A stretch of DNA of 64,000 nt, taken from NCBI RefSeq assembly GCF_010092505.1, contig NZ_CP048021.1, positions 1,302,001 to 1,366,000 of the forward strand, given 5' to 3'. The DNA is from Virgibacillus sp. MSP4-1. Its GTDB lineage: Bacteria > Bacillota > Bacilli > Bacillales > Alkalibacillaceae. Every line of letters begins with the position of its first letter. Position 1 is the first letter of the stretch. The notes under the pieces were generated by a model. The model was not told the DNA's origin. It saw nothing but the letters and a program-made list of their open reading frames with translations, and ran no database searches. Shown here piece by piece: positions 27,282 to 36,769 of this stretch. A program made the position numbers and the translations under genes.

Positions 27282-28703
27282 TTATCCGTGTATCTGATTG
27301 CCATCAACGGCTAAAGCTGCTTCTCCCATCGCTTCCGTTAAAGATGGATGAGGGTGAATCGTTTCGGATAACTCCCACGGTGTGGCATCCAGTACTTTGG
27401 CAAGCGCCCCTTCCGTAATCATGTCTGTCACATGAGGACCAATCATATGAACACCCAGCATATCATCACTGTTTTTATCAGCTATAATTTTTACAAATCC
27501 ATCTGATTCACCTTGAACGAGAGCTTTCCCAATGGCTTTAAAAGGAAATTTCCCTATTTTCACTTCATATCCTTGCTCTTTCGCTTTCTGTTCTGTCAAG
27601 CCTACACTGGCTGCCTCAGGATTTGAGTAAATACAGGCTGGTACTTCTTCCTGTTTCAATGGATAAGGTTCTTCATTTGCCATATGCTCTACGGCAATCT
27701 TCCCTTCATGTGACGCCACATGCGCCAGCTGCATACCGCCAATCACATCTCCAATGGCATAAATATGGGATTCTTTAGTCTGATAATATGAGTTAGTTTG
27801 TATAACTCCCTGTTCTACTTGAATATCGGTATTTTCGAGACCAATGTTCTCTACATTGGCTGAACGACCTACTGACACCAGCAATTTACTGGCCGTATAC
27901 TCTTTTGTCTCACCCTTTTTTTCTGCAGAAATTTGAACACCCTTATCCTTCTTCAGCGTATCTGGAAGGACTTTAGCACCCGTTTCAATCTTGATTCCTT
28001 TCCTCTTCAGTAATCGGGTCATCTCTTTTGATATATCCTGATCCTCAGCAGGAAGAATACGGGCTGCATATTCAACAATTGTCACTCTTACACCGAAATC
28101 AGCAAGCATAGAAGCCCATTCGACACCAATTACGCCCCCACCTACAATAATCATTGATTCCGGAAGCTCCTCAAGTCCCAATGCCTCATCTGAAGTTAAG
28201 ACAAATTCTTCATCAATATCTAAACCAGGAAGTGTATTTGGCCTGGATCCTGTTGCAATGAGTACATTTTTAGGAACAAGCATGGCATTTTCCTCACCAT
28301 TGTTCATTTCAACGGATATCGTTCCTGGGACTGGTGAAAAAATACTCGGCCCTAAAATACGTCCAAATCCTTCAAAAATATCGATCTTACCTTTTTTCAT
28401 GAGCGACTGGACACCTGTATGTAATTGATTGACAATCCTTTGTTTCCGTTCTTGCACTTTTGCGAAATTTACTTTTGGGGACGTTAGTTCAATTCCATAT
28501 TCGTCTGCCTCCTTAGCCTGACGAAATACCTCAGCACTGCGCAATAAGGACTTGGATGGAATACAACCTTTATGAAGACACGTCCCTCCCAGGTTGCCCT
28601 TCTCAACGATAGCGGTTTTTAATCCAAGTTGACTTGCCCTTATAGCAGCCACATATCCCCCTGTTCCACCACCGAGAACAACTAAATCATAGTCTTCAGC
28701 CAT
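27282..28703 (-). CDS. lpdV: Dihydrolipoamide dehydrogenase (E3) of the bkd complex
   Basis: FAD disulfide reductase that reoxidises the E2 lipoyl group with NAD. The 473 residues contain the FAD site GGGTGGYVAA, the redox pair in GGTCLHKGCIPSK, the NAD site IIVGGGVIGVEWASML, and the C-terminal His-Glu dyad HPHPSLTEAMGE. It lies between buk and bkdAA; this dedicated E3 distinguishes the bkd operon from those using the pyruvate dehydrogenase E3. Confidence 0.96.
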   Translation of the reverse strand: MAEDYDLVVLGGGTGGYVAAIRASQLGLKTAIVEKGNLGGTCLHKGCIPSKSLLRSAEVFRQAKEADEYGIELTSPKVNFAKVQERKQRIVNQLHTGVQSLMKKGKIDIFEGFGRILGPSIFSPVPGTISVEMNNGEENAMLVPKNVLIATGSRPNTLPGLDIDEEFVLTSDEALGLEELPESMIIVGGGVIGVEWASMLADFGVRVTIVEYAARILPAEDQDISKEMTRLLKRKGIKIETGAKVLPDTLKKDKGVQISAEKKGETKEYTASKLLVSVGRSANVENIGLENTDIQVEQGVIQTNSYYQTKESHIYAIGDVIGGMQLAHVASHEGKIAVEHMANEEPYPLKQEEVPACIYSNPEAASVGLTEQKAKEQGYEVKIGKFPFKAIGKALVQGESDGFVKIIADKNSDDMLGVHMIGPHVTDMITEGALAKVLDATPWELSETIHPHPSLTEAMGEAALAVDGNQIHG

Positions 28704-28723
28704 GTTCTTTCACTCCTTTCTGT

Positions 28724-29815
28724 CTATATAGACTGTGGATAAGTCTTGGGGGTCTCTTCCCCGTTTAAAACACGTAAGGTCCCCTCAGCCAACGCCAGCA
28801 GTTCATCCTCTCCTGGGTACGTCCAAATATCCGCAATCCATTTCACCCTTTTTTTAATCATATCTACAAAGGAATCATCATAAGCGAGTCCGCCTGTAAG
28901 GACAATTGCATCCACTTTACCCTCTAATACCACCGATGCACTGCCAATTTCCTTAGCTACCTGATAGGCCATAGCCTCATAAACTTCTTCCGCTTCCTTA
29001 TCACCATGCTTGATTCTCTTTTCCACTTCCCGGGCATCGTTGGTTTTCAGGTAACCCATCAGACCGCCATGACCAACAATTTTTTTCATCATTTCGTCTA
29101 TAAAATACTCCCCGCTGAAGCTTAAGGAAATTAAATCACCGGCGGGTACTGTACCTGCTCTTTCCGGAGAAAATGGTCCATCGCCATGGAGACCATTATT
29201 CACATCCACAACCCGGCCCTTTTTATGGGCACCTACTGTAATACCCCCGCCCATATGTGTGACAACAAGATTCGTTTCCTCGTACCGCTTATTTAAATCT
29301 ACGGCAGCTTTACGGGCAACAGCTTTTTGATTCAATGCATGAAAAATACTCTTACGTGGAATTTCCGGAACACCCGAATATCTTGCCAGGTGTTCTAACT
29401 CATCCACCACAACAGGGTCTACGATAAAAGCCGGAATGTTTAAGCCGGAAGCTATTTCATGGGCTATAATGCCTCCAAGGTTAGACGCATGCTTTCCATT
29501 ATAGCCTTCCTTTAAATCCTTAAGCATCTGGTTATTAACGGTGTAAGTTCCTCCTTTGATGGGGCGCAGAAGTCCGCCTCGTCCGCAAACGGCATCCAGC
29601 CTGGAAATATTTATCCCTTCATAATCCAGATGCTCTAAGATCATCTGCTTCCTGAAATCATATTGATCAATCAGGTTTGGAAAAGAATTTATTTCATCGG
29701 ATGAATGTCTGATGGTTTTCTCAAATATACACTGACGATTATCAAAAACACCCATCTTTGTAGAGGTTGAGCCAGGGTTGATCACTAAAATTCGAAAGTT
29801 CTTTTGCTGCAACAT
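28724..29815 (-). CDS. buk: Butyrate kinase
   Basis: Acetokinase-fold enzyme making ATP from butyryl- or branched acyl-phosphate. The start at 29815 is set by GGAGGTTATT before the ATG and yields 363 residues, the length of the B. subtilis protein; the frame is open upstream but lacks a site. The phosphate motif [10 protein letters not shown], the VTHMGGGIT segment and GLAYDDSFV near the end are typical. With Ptb it forms the reversible acyl-CoA to acid route. Confidence 0.95.
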   Translation of the reverse strand: MLQQKNFRILVINPGSTSTKMGVFDNRQCIFEKTIRHSSDEINSFPNLIDQYDFRKQMILEHLDYEGINISRLDAVCGRGGLLRPIKGGTYTVNNQMLKDLKEGYNGKHASNLGGIIAHEIASGLNIPAFIVDPVVVDELEHLARYSGVPEIPRKSIFHALNQKAVARKAAVDLNKRYEETNLVVTHMGGGITVGAHKKGRVVDVNNGLHGDGPFSPERAGTVPAGDLISLSFSGEYFIDEMMKKIVGHGGLMGYLKTNDAREVEKRIKHGDKEAEEVYEAMAYQVAKEIGSASVVLEGKVDAIVLTGGLAYDDSFVDMIKKRVKWIADIWTYPGEDELLALAEGTLRVLNGEETPKTYPQSI

Positions 29816-29855
29816 AATAACCTCCAATGTTTCACATGCGTACGTACACGATACG

Positions 29856-30950
29856 TTATTTCCTGGATAGTACGTGGTGTTCATTCTGCAAAAAAGTACT
29901 TCTGGTTTTGTGCAGACCTGAAATTCTCTCTTCTGCCATACGGTCAGCAGCAACATTTGCCGGTATATGATCACGCTTGGAAATCTCAAACACTTTTGTA
30001 ATGTTGTCATAAAGGGTCTCGATTTTTTTCATTGCCCTTTCCCGATTATATCCATAAAGCTCATCAGCAACATTGATGACCCCACCGGCATTAATGACAT
30101 AATCAGGTGCATAGACAATTCCCTTTTCATATAAAACGTCGCCATGTCTGGACTCTGCTAATTGATTGTTAGCTGAGCCGGCAATTACTTTAGCTGACAA
30201 TCTGGATATAGTTTCATCATTAATCGTTGCACCTAACGCACATGGAGCATAAATGTCACAGTCCACATCATATATATCATCTGGATCGACAGCTTTTGCC
30301 TCAAAATCATCCACAGCTTTCTGAACGGCATTCTTATCAATGTCTGTAACGACCAGTTGTGCTCCTTCTTCATGAAGATGCCTGCAGAGCTGATGAGCAA
30401 CATTACCGACTCCTTGTACGGCGACAACTCTCCCTTCTAGACTGTCGGTTCCAAAGGCTTCCTTTGCTGCAGCCTTCATTCCCCGATAGACACCATAAGC
30501 AGTTGCCGGAGAAGGATTTCCGGAAGATCCAAAGGCTGGGGAAATTCCTGTTACATAATTGGTTTCCTGATATATAGTGTCCATATCGTGTACCGTAGTC
30601 CCTACGTCTTCTGCTGTGATGTACCGGCCGCCAAGACCCTGTATATAACGACCGAACGCTCGAAACATCGCTTCACTTTTATCCTTTTTAGGGTCACCTA
30701 TAATGACTGTTTTACCTCCGCCAAGATTCAGTCCTGCAGCCGCATTCTTATAAGTCATCCCCTTTGACAGTCTTAATGCATCAATCAAGGCATCTTCCTC
30801 TGACTCATAGGTCCACATTCTCGTTCCTCCAAGCGCCGGACCCAATGTTGTATCGTGGATAGCAATGATTGCTTTCAAACCTGATGCCTGATCCTGACAA
30901 AACAGAACCTGTTCATACTCATCATGTTCCATATACTTAAATAATTCCAT
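29856..30950 (-). CDS. bcd: Leucine (branched-chain amino acid) dehydrogenase
   Basis: NAD-dependent oxidative deamination of leucine, isoleucine and valine to their keto acids, supplying substrate to the BKD complex. The 364 residues include the catalytic Lys region [11 protein letters not shown] and [15 protein letters not shown], then the Rossmann site [31 protein letters not shown] precedes the ATG. It sits between ptb and buk. Confidence 0.95.
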   Translation of the reverse strand: MELFKYMEHDEYEQVLFCQDQASGLKAIIAIHDTTLGPALGGTRMWTYESEEDALIDALRLSKGMTYKNAAAGLNLGGGKTVIIGDPKKDKSEAMFRAFGRYIQGLGGRYITAEDVGTTVHDMDTIYQETNYVTGISPAFGSSGNPSPATAYGVYRGMKAAAKEAFGTDSLEGRVVAVQGVGNVAHQLCRHLHEEGAQLVVTDIDKNAVQKAVDDFEAKAVDPDDIYDVDCDIYAPCALGATINDETISRLSAKVIAGSANNQLAESRHGDVLYEKGIVYAPDYVINAGGVINVADELYGYNRERAMKKIETLYDNITKVFEISKRDHIPANVAADRMAEERISGLHKTRSTFLQNEHHVLSRK

Positions 30951-30965
30951 AAAGACATCCCCCTC

Positions 30966-31877
30966 TTATTTGTTGTGTTCGGCTGTTAATAGCCCCAGTA
31001 TAATTGAATAAAGCTTACTTTCATGCGTATCTGAACGGGAGGTAAGCACGATTGGTGCAGTGGCTCCACTGATTACAGATGCAACCTTTGCACCTGCAAA
31101 ATAAATAAATGACTTATATAAAGCATTCCCTGTTTCCAATTCAGGTACCACCAGTATGTCTGCCTGACCTGCAACCTCAGACTTAATACCTTTTTCATGA
31201 ACGGATTGCACAGAGACTGCATTATCAAACGCCAGAGGTCCATCCACGATACAGTCCTTTATTTGCCCTCTTTTTTGCATTTGTGATAAGGCAGCTGCAT
31301 CGATAGTTGCCGGCATAGAAGGGTTTACAACCTCCACTGCCGCAAGAGCTGCTACCTTAGGTGTGTTCTGGTCGACTTTTCGGTAAACATCAACGGCATT
31401 TTGAATGATTTCAGCTTTCGTTTTCAAATCTGGTGTAAGATTCATAGCTGCATCTGTCAGATAAATCAACCGATTCTCTTCAGGTATTTCAAAAACAGCT
31501 ACATGGCTCAATACACGTGAAGTTCTTAAACCATGTTCCTTGTTCAATACCTGTTTTAAGATCTGTTTTGTCGAAAGATTCCCTTTCATTAAAACGTCTG
31601 CTTTTTTTTGATGAACATCCTGAACCGCACGTTGAGCCGCTTCCTCAAAGTTTTCTGTATGAAAGACTTCAATTTTGCCTTGATCTAGATCCAGACCAAC
31701 CTCTTCAGCATAGGTTCGAATATGTCCAGCATCTCCAAATAATCTAAAACCAGCCAGATTCATATCAAGAGTATGCTTAACTGCCTTTAATACTTCCGGA
31801 TCTGCGGCTTGTGCTAAAGCAATGGTTCTTGTCGCTTTAAACCTGGTTAATTTTTCATGCAACGCTGATAATTTCAT
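30966..31877 (-). CDS. ptb: Phosphate butyryltransferase
   Basis: Interconverts butyryl- or branched acyl-CoA with acyl-phosphate. The start at 31877 (MKLSALHEKL) follows GAGGTGAGG, giving 303 residues; a GTG three codons upstream overlaps the ribosome-binding site. Typical stretches are KADVLMKGNLSTKQILKQVL, ILVVPELETGNALYKS and GAKVASVISGATAPIVLTSRSD. It is the first gene of the seven-gene bkd operon and directly follows a sigma-54 promoter. Confidence 0.95.
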   Translation of the reverse strand: MKLSALHEKLTRFKATRTIALAQAADPEVLKAVKHTLDMNLAGFRLFGDAGHIRTYAEEVGLDLDQGKIEVFHTENFEEAAQRAVQDVHQKKADVLMKGNLSTKQILKQVLNKEHGLRTSRVLSHVAVFEIPEENRLIYLTDAAMNLTPDLKTKAEIIQNAVDVYRKVDQNTPKVAALAAVEVVNPSMPATIDAAALSQMQKRGQIKDCIVDGPLAFDNAVSVQSVHEKGIKSEVAGQADILVVPELETGNALYKSFIYFAGAKVASVISGATAPIVLTSRSDTHESKLYSIILGLLTAEHNK

Positions 31878-31925
31878 GTTCCTCACCTCTGTATCTATCG
31901 CGAAACAGCCTCCATGATAAACACA

Positions 31926-31941
31926 TGCAAAAACCGTGCCA
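31926..31941 (-). promoter_or_regulatory. Sigma-54 (SigL) promoter of the bkd operon
   Basis: Minus strand TGGCACGGTTTTTGCA fits the -24/-12 consensus TGGCAC-N5-TTGC. It lies about 50 bases before ptb, and the gene just upstream encodes a sigma-54 activator. Confidence 0.92.
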
Positions 31942-31954
31942 AATCCATTGTGTT

Positions 31955-31968
31955 TGAAAACGCTTTAA
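31955..31968. promoter_or_regulatory. Candidate CcpA cre site upstream of the bkd promoter
   Basis: TGAAAACGCTTTAA differs from the cre consensus TGWAANCGNTNWCA at one position and keeps the central CG. It lies just upstream of the -24 element. Confidence 0.4.
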
Positions 31969-31986
31969 TCTATGTGGAAAACTGTC

Positions 31987-32000
31987 TGCAAATTTTTGCA
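31987..32000. promoter_or_regulatory. BkdR upstream activating site candidate (ptb side)
   Basis: TGCAAATTTTTGCA is a perfect inverted repeat with TGCAA-N4-TTGCA arms, about 50 bases upstream of the sigma-54 promoter and just past the bkdR stop. A near-identical repeat precedes bkdR (34103-34116). Confidence 0.5.
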
Positions 32001-32001
32001 C

Positions 32002-34083
32002 TCATGAATGATTTTGCATGTCACTTTTGTCAATGCTGTGCTTGTCCAGCTTGTAGTAAAGATTCCGAATGGAGACTCCCAATCGGCTTGCTGTTTTTGT
32101 TTTGTTATATTGATTTTCTTCCAACACCCTAATTAAAACCTGTCTTTCATATTCGTTTAACGCATCCTGGAGAGTCATGCCCCCAATATCATGGCCGGGA
32201 ATCTTTTCCTCGGGTGATTCAGACTTCATCCGGCCTGTGAATTTGGGAATATGTTTTGCTTTAATTTCATCTTCAGTATGATTCATATAAATCATCGCAC
32301 GACCCATAATATTCTCTAACTCTCGAACATTTCCCGGAAAATGATAATTGGTTAAACTCTGAATGGCCTCCTCACTAATAGCTTTCACCTGACGTCCATA
32401 ATCCTGATTTAATTTCTGAATAAGGTGATGAATCAGTGCCGGTAAATCATCCAGACGTTCTCTTAGGGGTGGGATATAAATCGGTAATCGGTTCAAACGG
32501 TAATACAAGTCCTCACGAAATTCTCCCTGCATAATCGCTTTTTCCAGATTTACATTGGTCGCAGCTATAATCCGTGTGTCAATCGTTACTGGATTCGTAC
32601 CCCCTACCCGGACGATTTCTCCCTCCTGTAACACACGCAAAAGCTTGGCCTGTGTGTTGAGAGACAACTCACCAATTTCATCCAGGAATATGCTGCCATT
32701 GTGTGCTTCTTCAAATAAACCTCGTTTCCCATTTTGCTTAGCTCCAGAGAATGCCCCTGCTTCATAACCAAATAGTTCACTCTCCAATAATGATTCTGCA
32801 ATAGCTGCACAATTCACACGAATAAATTTATTGTGTCTGCGAGTACTCTCATTATGAATGGCATGCGCAAAGAGCTCTTTCCCTGTGCCTGATTCTCCTC
32901 TTAATAGAACCGTGGCAGGTGTTTTGGCACCAACCTTGGCCTGCTCCAAAGCTATATTCATTTCTGTGGATTCTGCGATAATATCATCAAAAGTATATTT
33001 AGCTTCAAGGTTCCGGATAATTTGTCTGGCACGTTTTAATTCAGAGGTAAGAGATTGTATTTCAGAAACATCATGAATAACACCTACACTTCCTTTAAGC
33101 TTTCCATCAACAATCATAGGAGCAACATTCACAATGACATCTTTATTGGCCGGCCCTACCTTTAGATGAACCCCACGTACTGGCCTGCGCGTTCTCAGGA
33201 CCTTTAAATGCATACTCTCGCCCTCTGAAATATCCGCTGTAGCCGGTTTGCCTATAACATCCTTATCCGTCAATCCGGTAATGCGTGTATAAGCCGGGTT
33301 AATCATGAGTCCATTACCCTTTTCATCCACAACTGTAATGGCTTCTTCTGAGGACTGAATAATCGCCTCGAGCATCGTCTTTATTTCCTTTAAATCTGTA
33401 ATTTCCTCTGCCAGATTAACAACCTCAGTAATGTCTTTGAAAACGGCAAATGCACCTTCAGCTTTATTTGCTGAATTAATAATAGGAATCCTTGTGGTAA
33501 TAACCTTTTTTCCATTATGTAATTGAAGTTTCTGGTTGACCTCTTTTCTACCTACTTTAAACACATGCGGAAGCCGAGTAGAAGGAATAATTTCTTCAAT
33601 CGGCTTGTGAAGCATCTCAGCCCTTTTAAATCCGAGAATTCGTTCTGCACTTTTATTAACAAAACTTACCTGGTAATGCTGATCCATAACAATCATGCCG
33701 TCATGAATCGCATCCAAAATAAAATCACGGGTTTTCGTATGGCTCTTCAACTCCCCTACCAACGCTTCCTTTTCATCTACCAGTTTAGATGTCACGTAAG
33801 CAACCGACCCCGGAACCACAACCATCTCAGGCGGCTTTTGGGCGAGAATATCCTCATAGACCTTTTGATTTCCTGTTGCCTCGATAATGATGTCAATATC
33901 CTTCTGAAGCCAGGCACGATAATCATGACCGGTCTTAATATGATAATTCTTTGCCAGTTTCAAACCTGGTGCATCCGGGTGAATATCAACAATACCTGCC
34001 ACATTTAGCACATCGGAGTCAGCCAGGATTTTCAAAATAGCTGATCCTCCTTTTCCTGCACCAACAATCAGTACATGATTCAC
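32002..34083 (-). CDS. bkdR: Sigma-54-dependent activator BkdR
   Basis: Enhancer-binding protein that opens sigma-54 promoters, here of the bkd operon. In order over 693 residues: an N-terminal Rossmann-like domain ([17 protein letters not shown]), two or three PAS domains (about 120-350; [12 protein letters not shown] and [12 protein letters not shown]), the AAA+ domain with Walker A GESGTGKE, the sigma-54 contact loop GAFSGA (GAFTGA in most family members), Walker [12 protein letters not shown], and a C-terminal Fis-type HTH ([20 protein letters not shown]). The start is GTG with GGGGGT upstream. It sits immediately upstream of its target promoter. Confidence 0.95.
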   Translation of the reverse strand: MNHVLIVGAGKGGSAILKILADSDVLNVAGIVDIHPDAPGLKLAKNYHIKTGHDYRAWLQKDIDIIIEATGNQKVYEDILAQKPPEMVVVPGSVAYVTSKLVDEKEALVGELKSHTKTRDFILDAIHDGMIVMDQHYQVSFVNKSAERILGFKRAEMLHKPIEEIIPSTRLPHVFKVGRKEVNQKLQLHNGKKVITTRIPIINSANKAEGAFAVFKDITEVVNLAEEITDLKEIKTMLEAIIQSSEEAITVVDEKGNGLMINPAYTRITGLTDKDVIGKPATADISEGESMHLKVLRTRRPVRGVHLKVGPANKDVIVNVAPMIVDGKLKGSVGVIHDVSEIQSLTSELKRARQIIRNLEAKYTFDDIIAESTEMNIALEQAKVGAKTPATVLLRGESGTGKELFAHAIHNESTRRHNKFIRVNCAAIAESLLESELFGYEAGAFSGAKQNGKRGLFEEAHNGSIFLDEIGELSLNTQAKLLRVLQEGEIVRVGGTNPVTIDTRIIAATNVNLEKAIMQGEFREDLYYRLNRLPIYIPPLRERLDDLPALIHHLIQKLNQDYGRQVKAISEEAIQSLTNYHFPGNVRELENIMGRAMIYMNHTEDEIKAKHIPKFTGRMKSESPEEKIPGHDIGGMTLQDALNEYERQVLIRVLEENQYNKTKTASRLGVSIRNLYYKLDKHSIDKSDMQNHS

Positions 34084-34102
34084 CTAAGCACCCCCTGCTT
34101 TT

Positions 34103-34116
34103 TGCAAAAAATTGCA
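34103..34116. promoter_or_regulatory. TGCAA-N4-TTGCA palindrome before bkdR
   Basis: TGCAAAAAATTGCA is the same inverted repeat type as that upstream of ptb. Only 20 bases before the bkdR start, it would suit autorepression by BkdR. Confidence 0.45.
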
Positions 34117-34310
34117 TATATTCATGATAAAGAAAAACGGAAATGTATGCAATATAATTCATGGGTTCAAAGATTAGAAGAACATAGGGCTAGCACCTTT
34201 AGATAAAGTGAAACATCCATCAACAGGGGAATTATGACCTGGTACTTCGTGATCCATAAAATTAATTTTAATAACTTTTTCTTTAATGAATCATGCTTTG
34301 ATATAATTAA
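34117..34310. other. bkdR-yqzF intergenic region with a degenerate repeat
   Basis: No gene is seen. Near 34196-34255 a shorter, decayed version of the dispersed repeat appears (AAAGTGAAACATCCATCAACAG and a later CTGGTACTTCGTGAT match the outer parts). The bkdR promoter must lie within the first 60 bases but no clear hexamers stand out. Confidence 0.35.
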
Positions 34311-34440
34311 CAGGAAGAGATAAAGTAAAACTTTCATCAGTGGGGCCTCTATCCCCCACTTAGTCTTGTTGGGGGTATTGTAAAAACTTGGAAGAGGGGG
34401 TTCACGGCCCGTTAATACGTGATAAAAGAGGGGGAGTACA
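34311..34440 (+). repeat. Dispersed hairpin repeat, copy 2 (yqzF leader)
   Basis: Matches the minus strand of 4484-4590. Its core AGTGGGG at 34341-34347 pairs exactly with CCCCACT at 34356-34362 around CCTCTATC. It ends about ten bases before yqzF and so would form most of its 5' leader. Confidence 0.6.
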
Positions 34441-34443
34441 ATT

Positions 34444-34671
34444 ATGTCACGAATCATCGCCTTACTCACACTTTTTATACCTGGAATTTTTGCTGTTATA
34501 GGAATAAAGCTTATGAGGGACGCCTTATTTAATATCGTCCATCCAATTTTCTTTCATTTGTTTATACAGTTTGCTGCCGGCCTGATTATATTTTTATTAG
34601 GCCTGGCCTTCATCGGCGGCTTTATGGTCCACAGGGATCGAAAAAAGAACAAAATCCAGCGTAAAAGGTAG
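34444..34671 (+). CDS. yqzF: DUF2627 small membrane protein YqzF
   Basis: A 75-residue protein with two transmembrane segments (about 5-22 and 38-63) and a basic C-terminal tail (HRDRKKNKIQRKR), matching DUF2627. GAGGGGGAG lies ahead of the ATG. In B. subtilis yqzF lies next to bkdR in the same arrangement, supporting the name. Function is unknown. Confidence 0.85.
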   Translation: MSRIIALLTLFIPGIFAVIGIKLMRDALFNIVHPIFFHLFIQFAAGLIIFLLGLAFIGGFMVHRDRKKNKIQRKR

Positions 34672-34939
34672 AAAAAAGAATTTTATCTGTTATATACAAT
34701 TTCCTGTTTGTTTCGAAATAGGTTTTCTAAGAGATAGTTCGTTTATTTCTATTTAAATATGGGGATGATATCCATCATCAGTAACAAAACTATACAAAAA
34801 ACATGTCTGTCAAAAAGTCCCTTTCCTATCTCCTGGTGATTGTTGTTTTTTAAACTGTCATTTTTGATAAATCATATGCCATTGATTACATCCTTTAATG
34901 AATGCTTTATTGTTCTAATCCAAGATGAGTGTATGCATA
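34672..34939. other. Intergenic AT-rich stretch after yqzF
   Basis: No coding region, terminator or repeat could be supported here. The sequence is AT-rich, without a ribosome-binding site leading into a plausible frame. Confidence 0.4.
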
Positions 34940-35065
34940 CGTTCCGGAAGAACAGTTGGTTTTCCATGGGCCCGGCCCAACCTCCTCGGGGGCAAAACCG
35001 CTTCCTGAGGGGTCTTCACCACGGACTTTTCCCACGATGAACAGGACGTTCTAGTGTGGCACATT
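34940..35065. other. GC-rich foldable intergenic island
   Basis: A stretch of clearly higher GC than its surroundings. GGTTTT (34958-34963) can pair with AAAACC (34994-34999), with an inner GCCC/GGGC pairing, and GAACAGGACGTTC (35039-35051) is a near-palindrome. No protein frame fits. It may be a structured RNA or the remnant of a dispersed repeat. Confidence 0.35.
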
Positions 35066-35111
35066 ATATATCTTTTGTGCAAAATGACAATCTTTTAGAA
35101 AACAGCCATCA

Positions 35112-35145
35112 AAAAAGACAAGGCCATTCAATGCCTTGTCTTTAC
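35112..35145 (-). terminator. Terminator of the aspartokinase gene
   Basis: AAAGACAAGGC (35114-35124) pairs exactly with GCCTTGTCTTT (35133-35143); the minus strand continues TTTTTTGATGG. Confidence 0.9.
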
Positions 35146-35148
35146 AAT

Positions 35149-36501
35149 TTAACTTTCAAAGAATACTTGATAAAGAGACTGGACGGATTCTTCAATTCTT
35201 TCCTCTTTAATTCCAAACATAACCGAAACTTCAGAGGAACCCTGGTTGATCATTTCAATATTGACACCAGCATTGGCAAACGCCTGTGTGGATTGACTGG
35301 CCACACCGTAAGTACTATTCATTCCTTCACCAACCAGCATAATCATAGCTAAATCGCGCTCAACGGTAACCATATCAACTTCTAATTCTTCCTGTATACG
35401 TTTCATAACCTTTTCTTCTTTGGCCTTTGGGAAGTTCTCTTCTCGTATAATAACGGACATGTCATCAATACCAGACGGTGCGTGTTCAAAAGAAATGCCT
35501 TCATCAACCAGGATTTGCAGCAAATTCTTACCAAAGCCGATTTCCCGGTTCATTAAATATTTACTTACATAGAGACTCAGGAAGCCTCGATCACTGGCTA
35601 TGCCAACTACTGTGCCGGATGACGGTTCTGTCCGTTCAGATACAATCATAGTACCTTCTTTGTCAGGATTATGGGTATTCTTAATGCACACCGGAATTTT
35701 TGCTTTAAAGGCCGGAATAAGAGCCTCATCCTGAAAAACGGAAAATCCGGCATAGGAAAGTTCTCTCATCTCTTTGTAAGTTAATTCTGAGATTTCTTTA
35801 GGATTTTCCACAATATTAGGGTTTACACAGTAAACGGAATCCACATCGGTAAAGTTTTCATATAAATCAGCCTTTACGCCGGCAGCAATAATGGCCCCCG
35901 TAATATCAGATCCACCCCGCGGGAATGTCATTAGTTTCTGGTCCTTCGTAAAACCAAAAAATCCCGGAATAATCATAATTCCCTTATGTTCTCTTAATCT
36001 ATAAATCTTCTCATAGCTTTCATCTAAAACCTGCGCATTTCCAGGCTCATCACTCACAATAATGCCGGCATCCCGAGGGTTGATATATGTAGCTTCCTCT
36101 CCAAGTGATTGTAGATAGGCACTCAAAATCTTTGCTAAAGAATCCTCTCCCATAGCCTTTAAAGAATCCAACCGGTGATCTTTTATAGACGGATTTATTA
36201 ATACCTGATCAATCGTTTCACTAATATCATCTACTATTGCAGAGGACAGAGACAGGTTATGAATCATCGTCTGAAACCGTTCCACTACTTTTGCTTTTAT
36301 GGCATCGACAGATTCATTTGCTGCGTGCTTTTCTCCCAGTTCGACTAATAAATCGGTGACTTTAATATCGGAATCATTGCGTTTACCTGGTGCGGATACG
36401 ATGATAAATTTGCGATCTTTATCATCCAAAATAATTTGAGCCACTTTCCGGATCATGGAAGCATCTGCTACAGAACTTCCGCCAAACTTTGCTACTTTCA
36501 T
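35149..36501 (-). CDS. Aspartate kinase (class III, YclM-like)
   Basis: Phosphorylates aspartate, first step of the lysine/threonine/methionine family. The 450 residues include N-terminal KFGGSSVAD, the substrate segment FPRGGSDITGAIIAAG and two C-terminal ACT domains (FAEN-type stretch GVNIEMINQGSSEVSVMFG) for amino acid feedback. The long monofunctional form matches B. subtilis YclM, not the dual-start LysC with its shorter C-terminus. It is monocistronic. The effector cannot be read from the sequence. Confidence 0.93.
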   Translation of the reverse strand: MKVAKFGGSSVADASMIRKVAQIILDDKDRKFIIVSAPGKRNDSDIKVTDLLVELGEKHAANESVDAIKAKVVERFQTMIHNLSLSSAIVDDISETIDQVLINPSIKDHRLDSLKAMGEDSLAKILSAYLQSLGEEATYINPRDAGIIVSDEPGNAQVLDESYEKIYRLREHKGIMIIPGFFGFTKDQKLMTFPRGGSDITGAIIAAGVKADLYENFTDVDSVYCVNPNIVENPKEISELTYKEMRELSYAGFSVFQDEALIPAFKAKIPVCIKNTHNPDKEGTMIVSERTEPSSGTVVGIASDRGFLSLYVSKYLMNREIGFGKNLLQILVDEGISFEHAPSGIDDMSVIIREENFPKAKEEKVMKRIQEELEVDMVTVERDLAMIMLVGEGMNSTYGVASQSTQAFANAGVNIEMINQGSSEVSVMFGIKEERIEESVQSLYQVFFES

Positions 36502-36769
36502 CTTTTCACCACTCTACACATATTTTTAGGTTACTGGATTTATATATTAATATATTCTAACATGTATGCCCGTAAATTTTAATGAATTTTTTTACATTAT
36601 AAGCCGTTGTTAAGGATTCTGCCGAAATTTTGCAAATGCCTGCCAAAATTATAGTTATTTGGCCTTAATTAAAGTTGTTACCCTCATATATCGAATCATG
36701 AATGTACATCCGTTTTATTCCGTTTCGGGAACTTCGTATAGATTTTTTGATCCATTCCGCTTCGAATCA
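36502..36769. other. Intergenic region upstream of aspartokinase
   Basis: AT-rich and non-coding. I looked for a lysine riboswitch or T-box and saw neither the conserved core nor an antiterminator pair. Confidence 0.4.

Noticed and set aside
36502-36769. Lysine riboswitch or T-box before aspartokinase
   Set aside because: No T-box core, no lysine aptamer motifs and no terminator/antiterminator pair were found.
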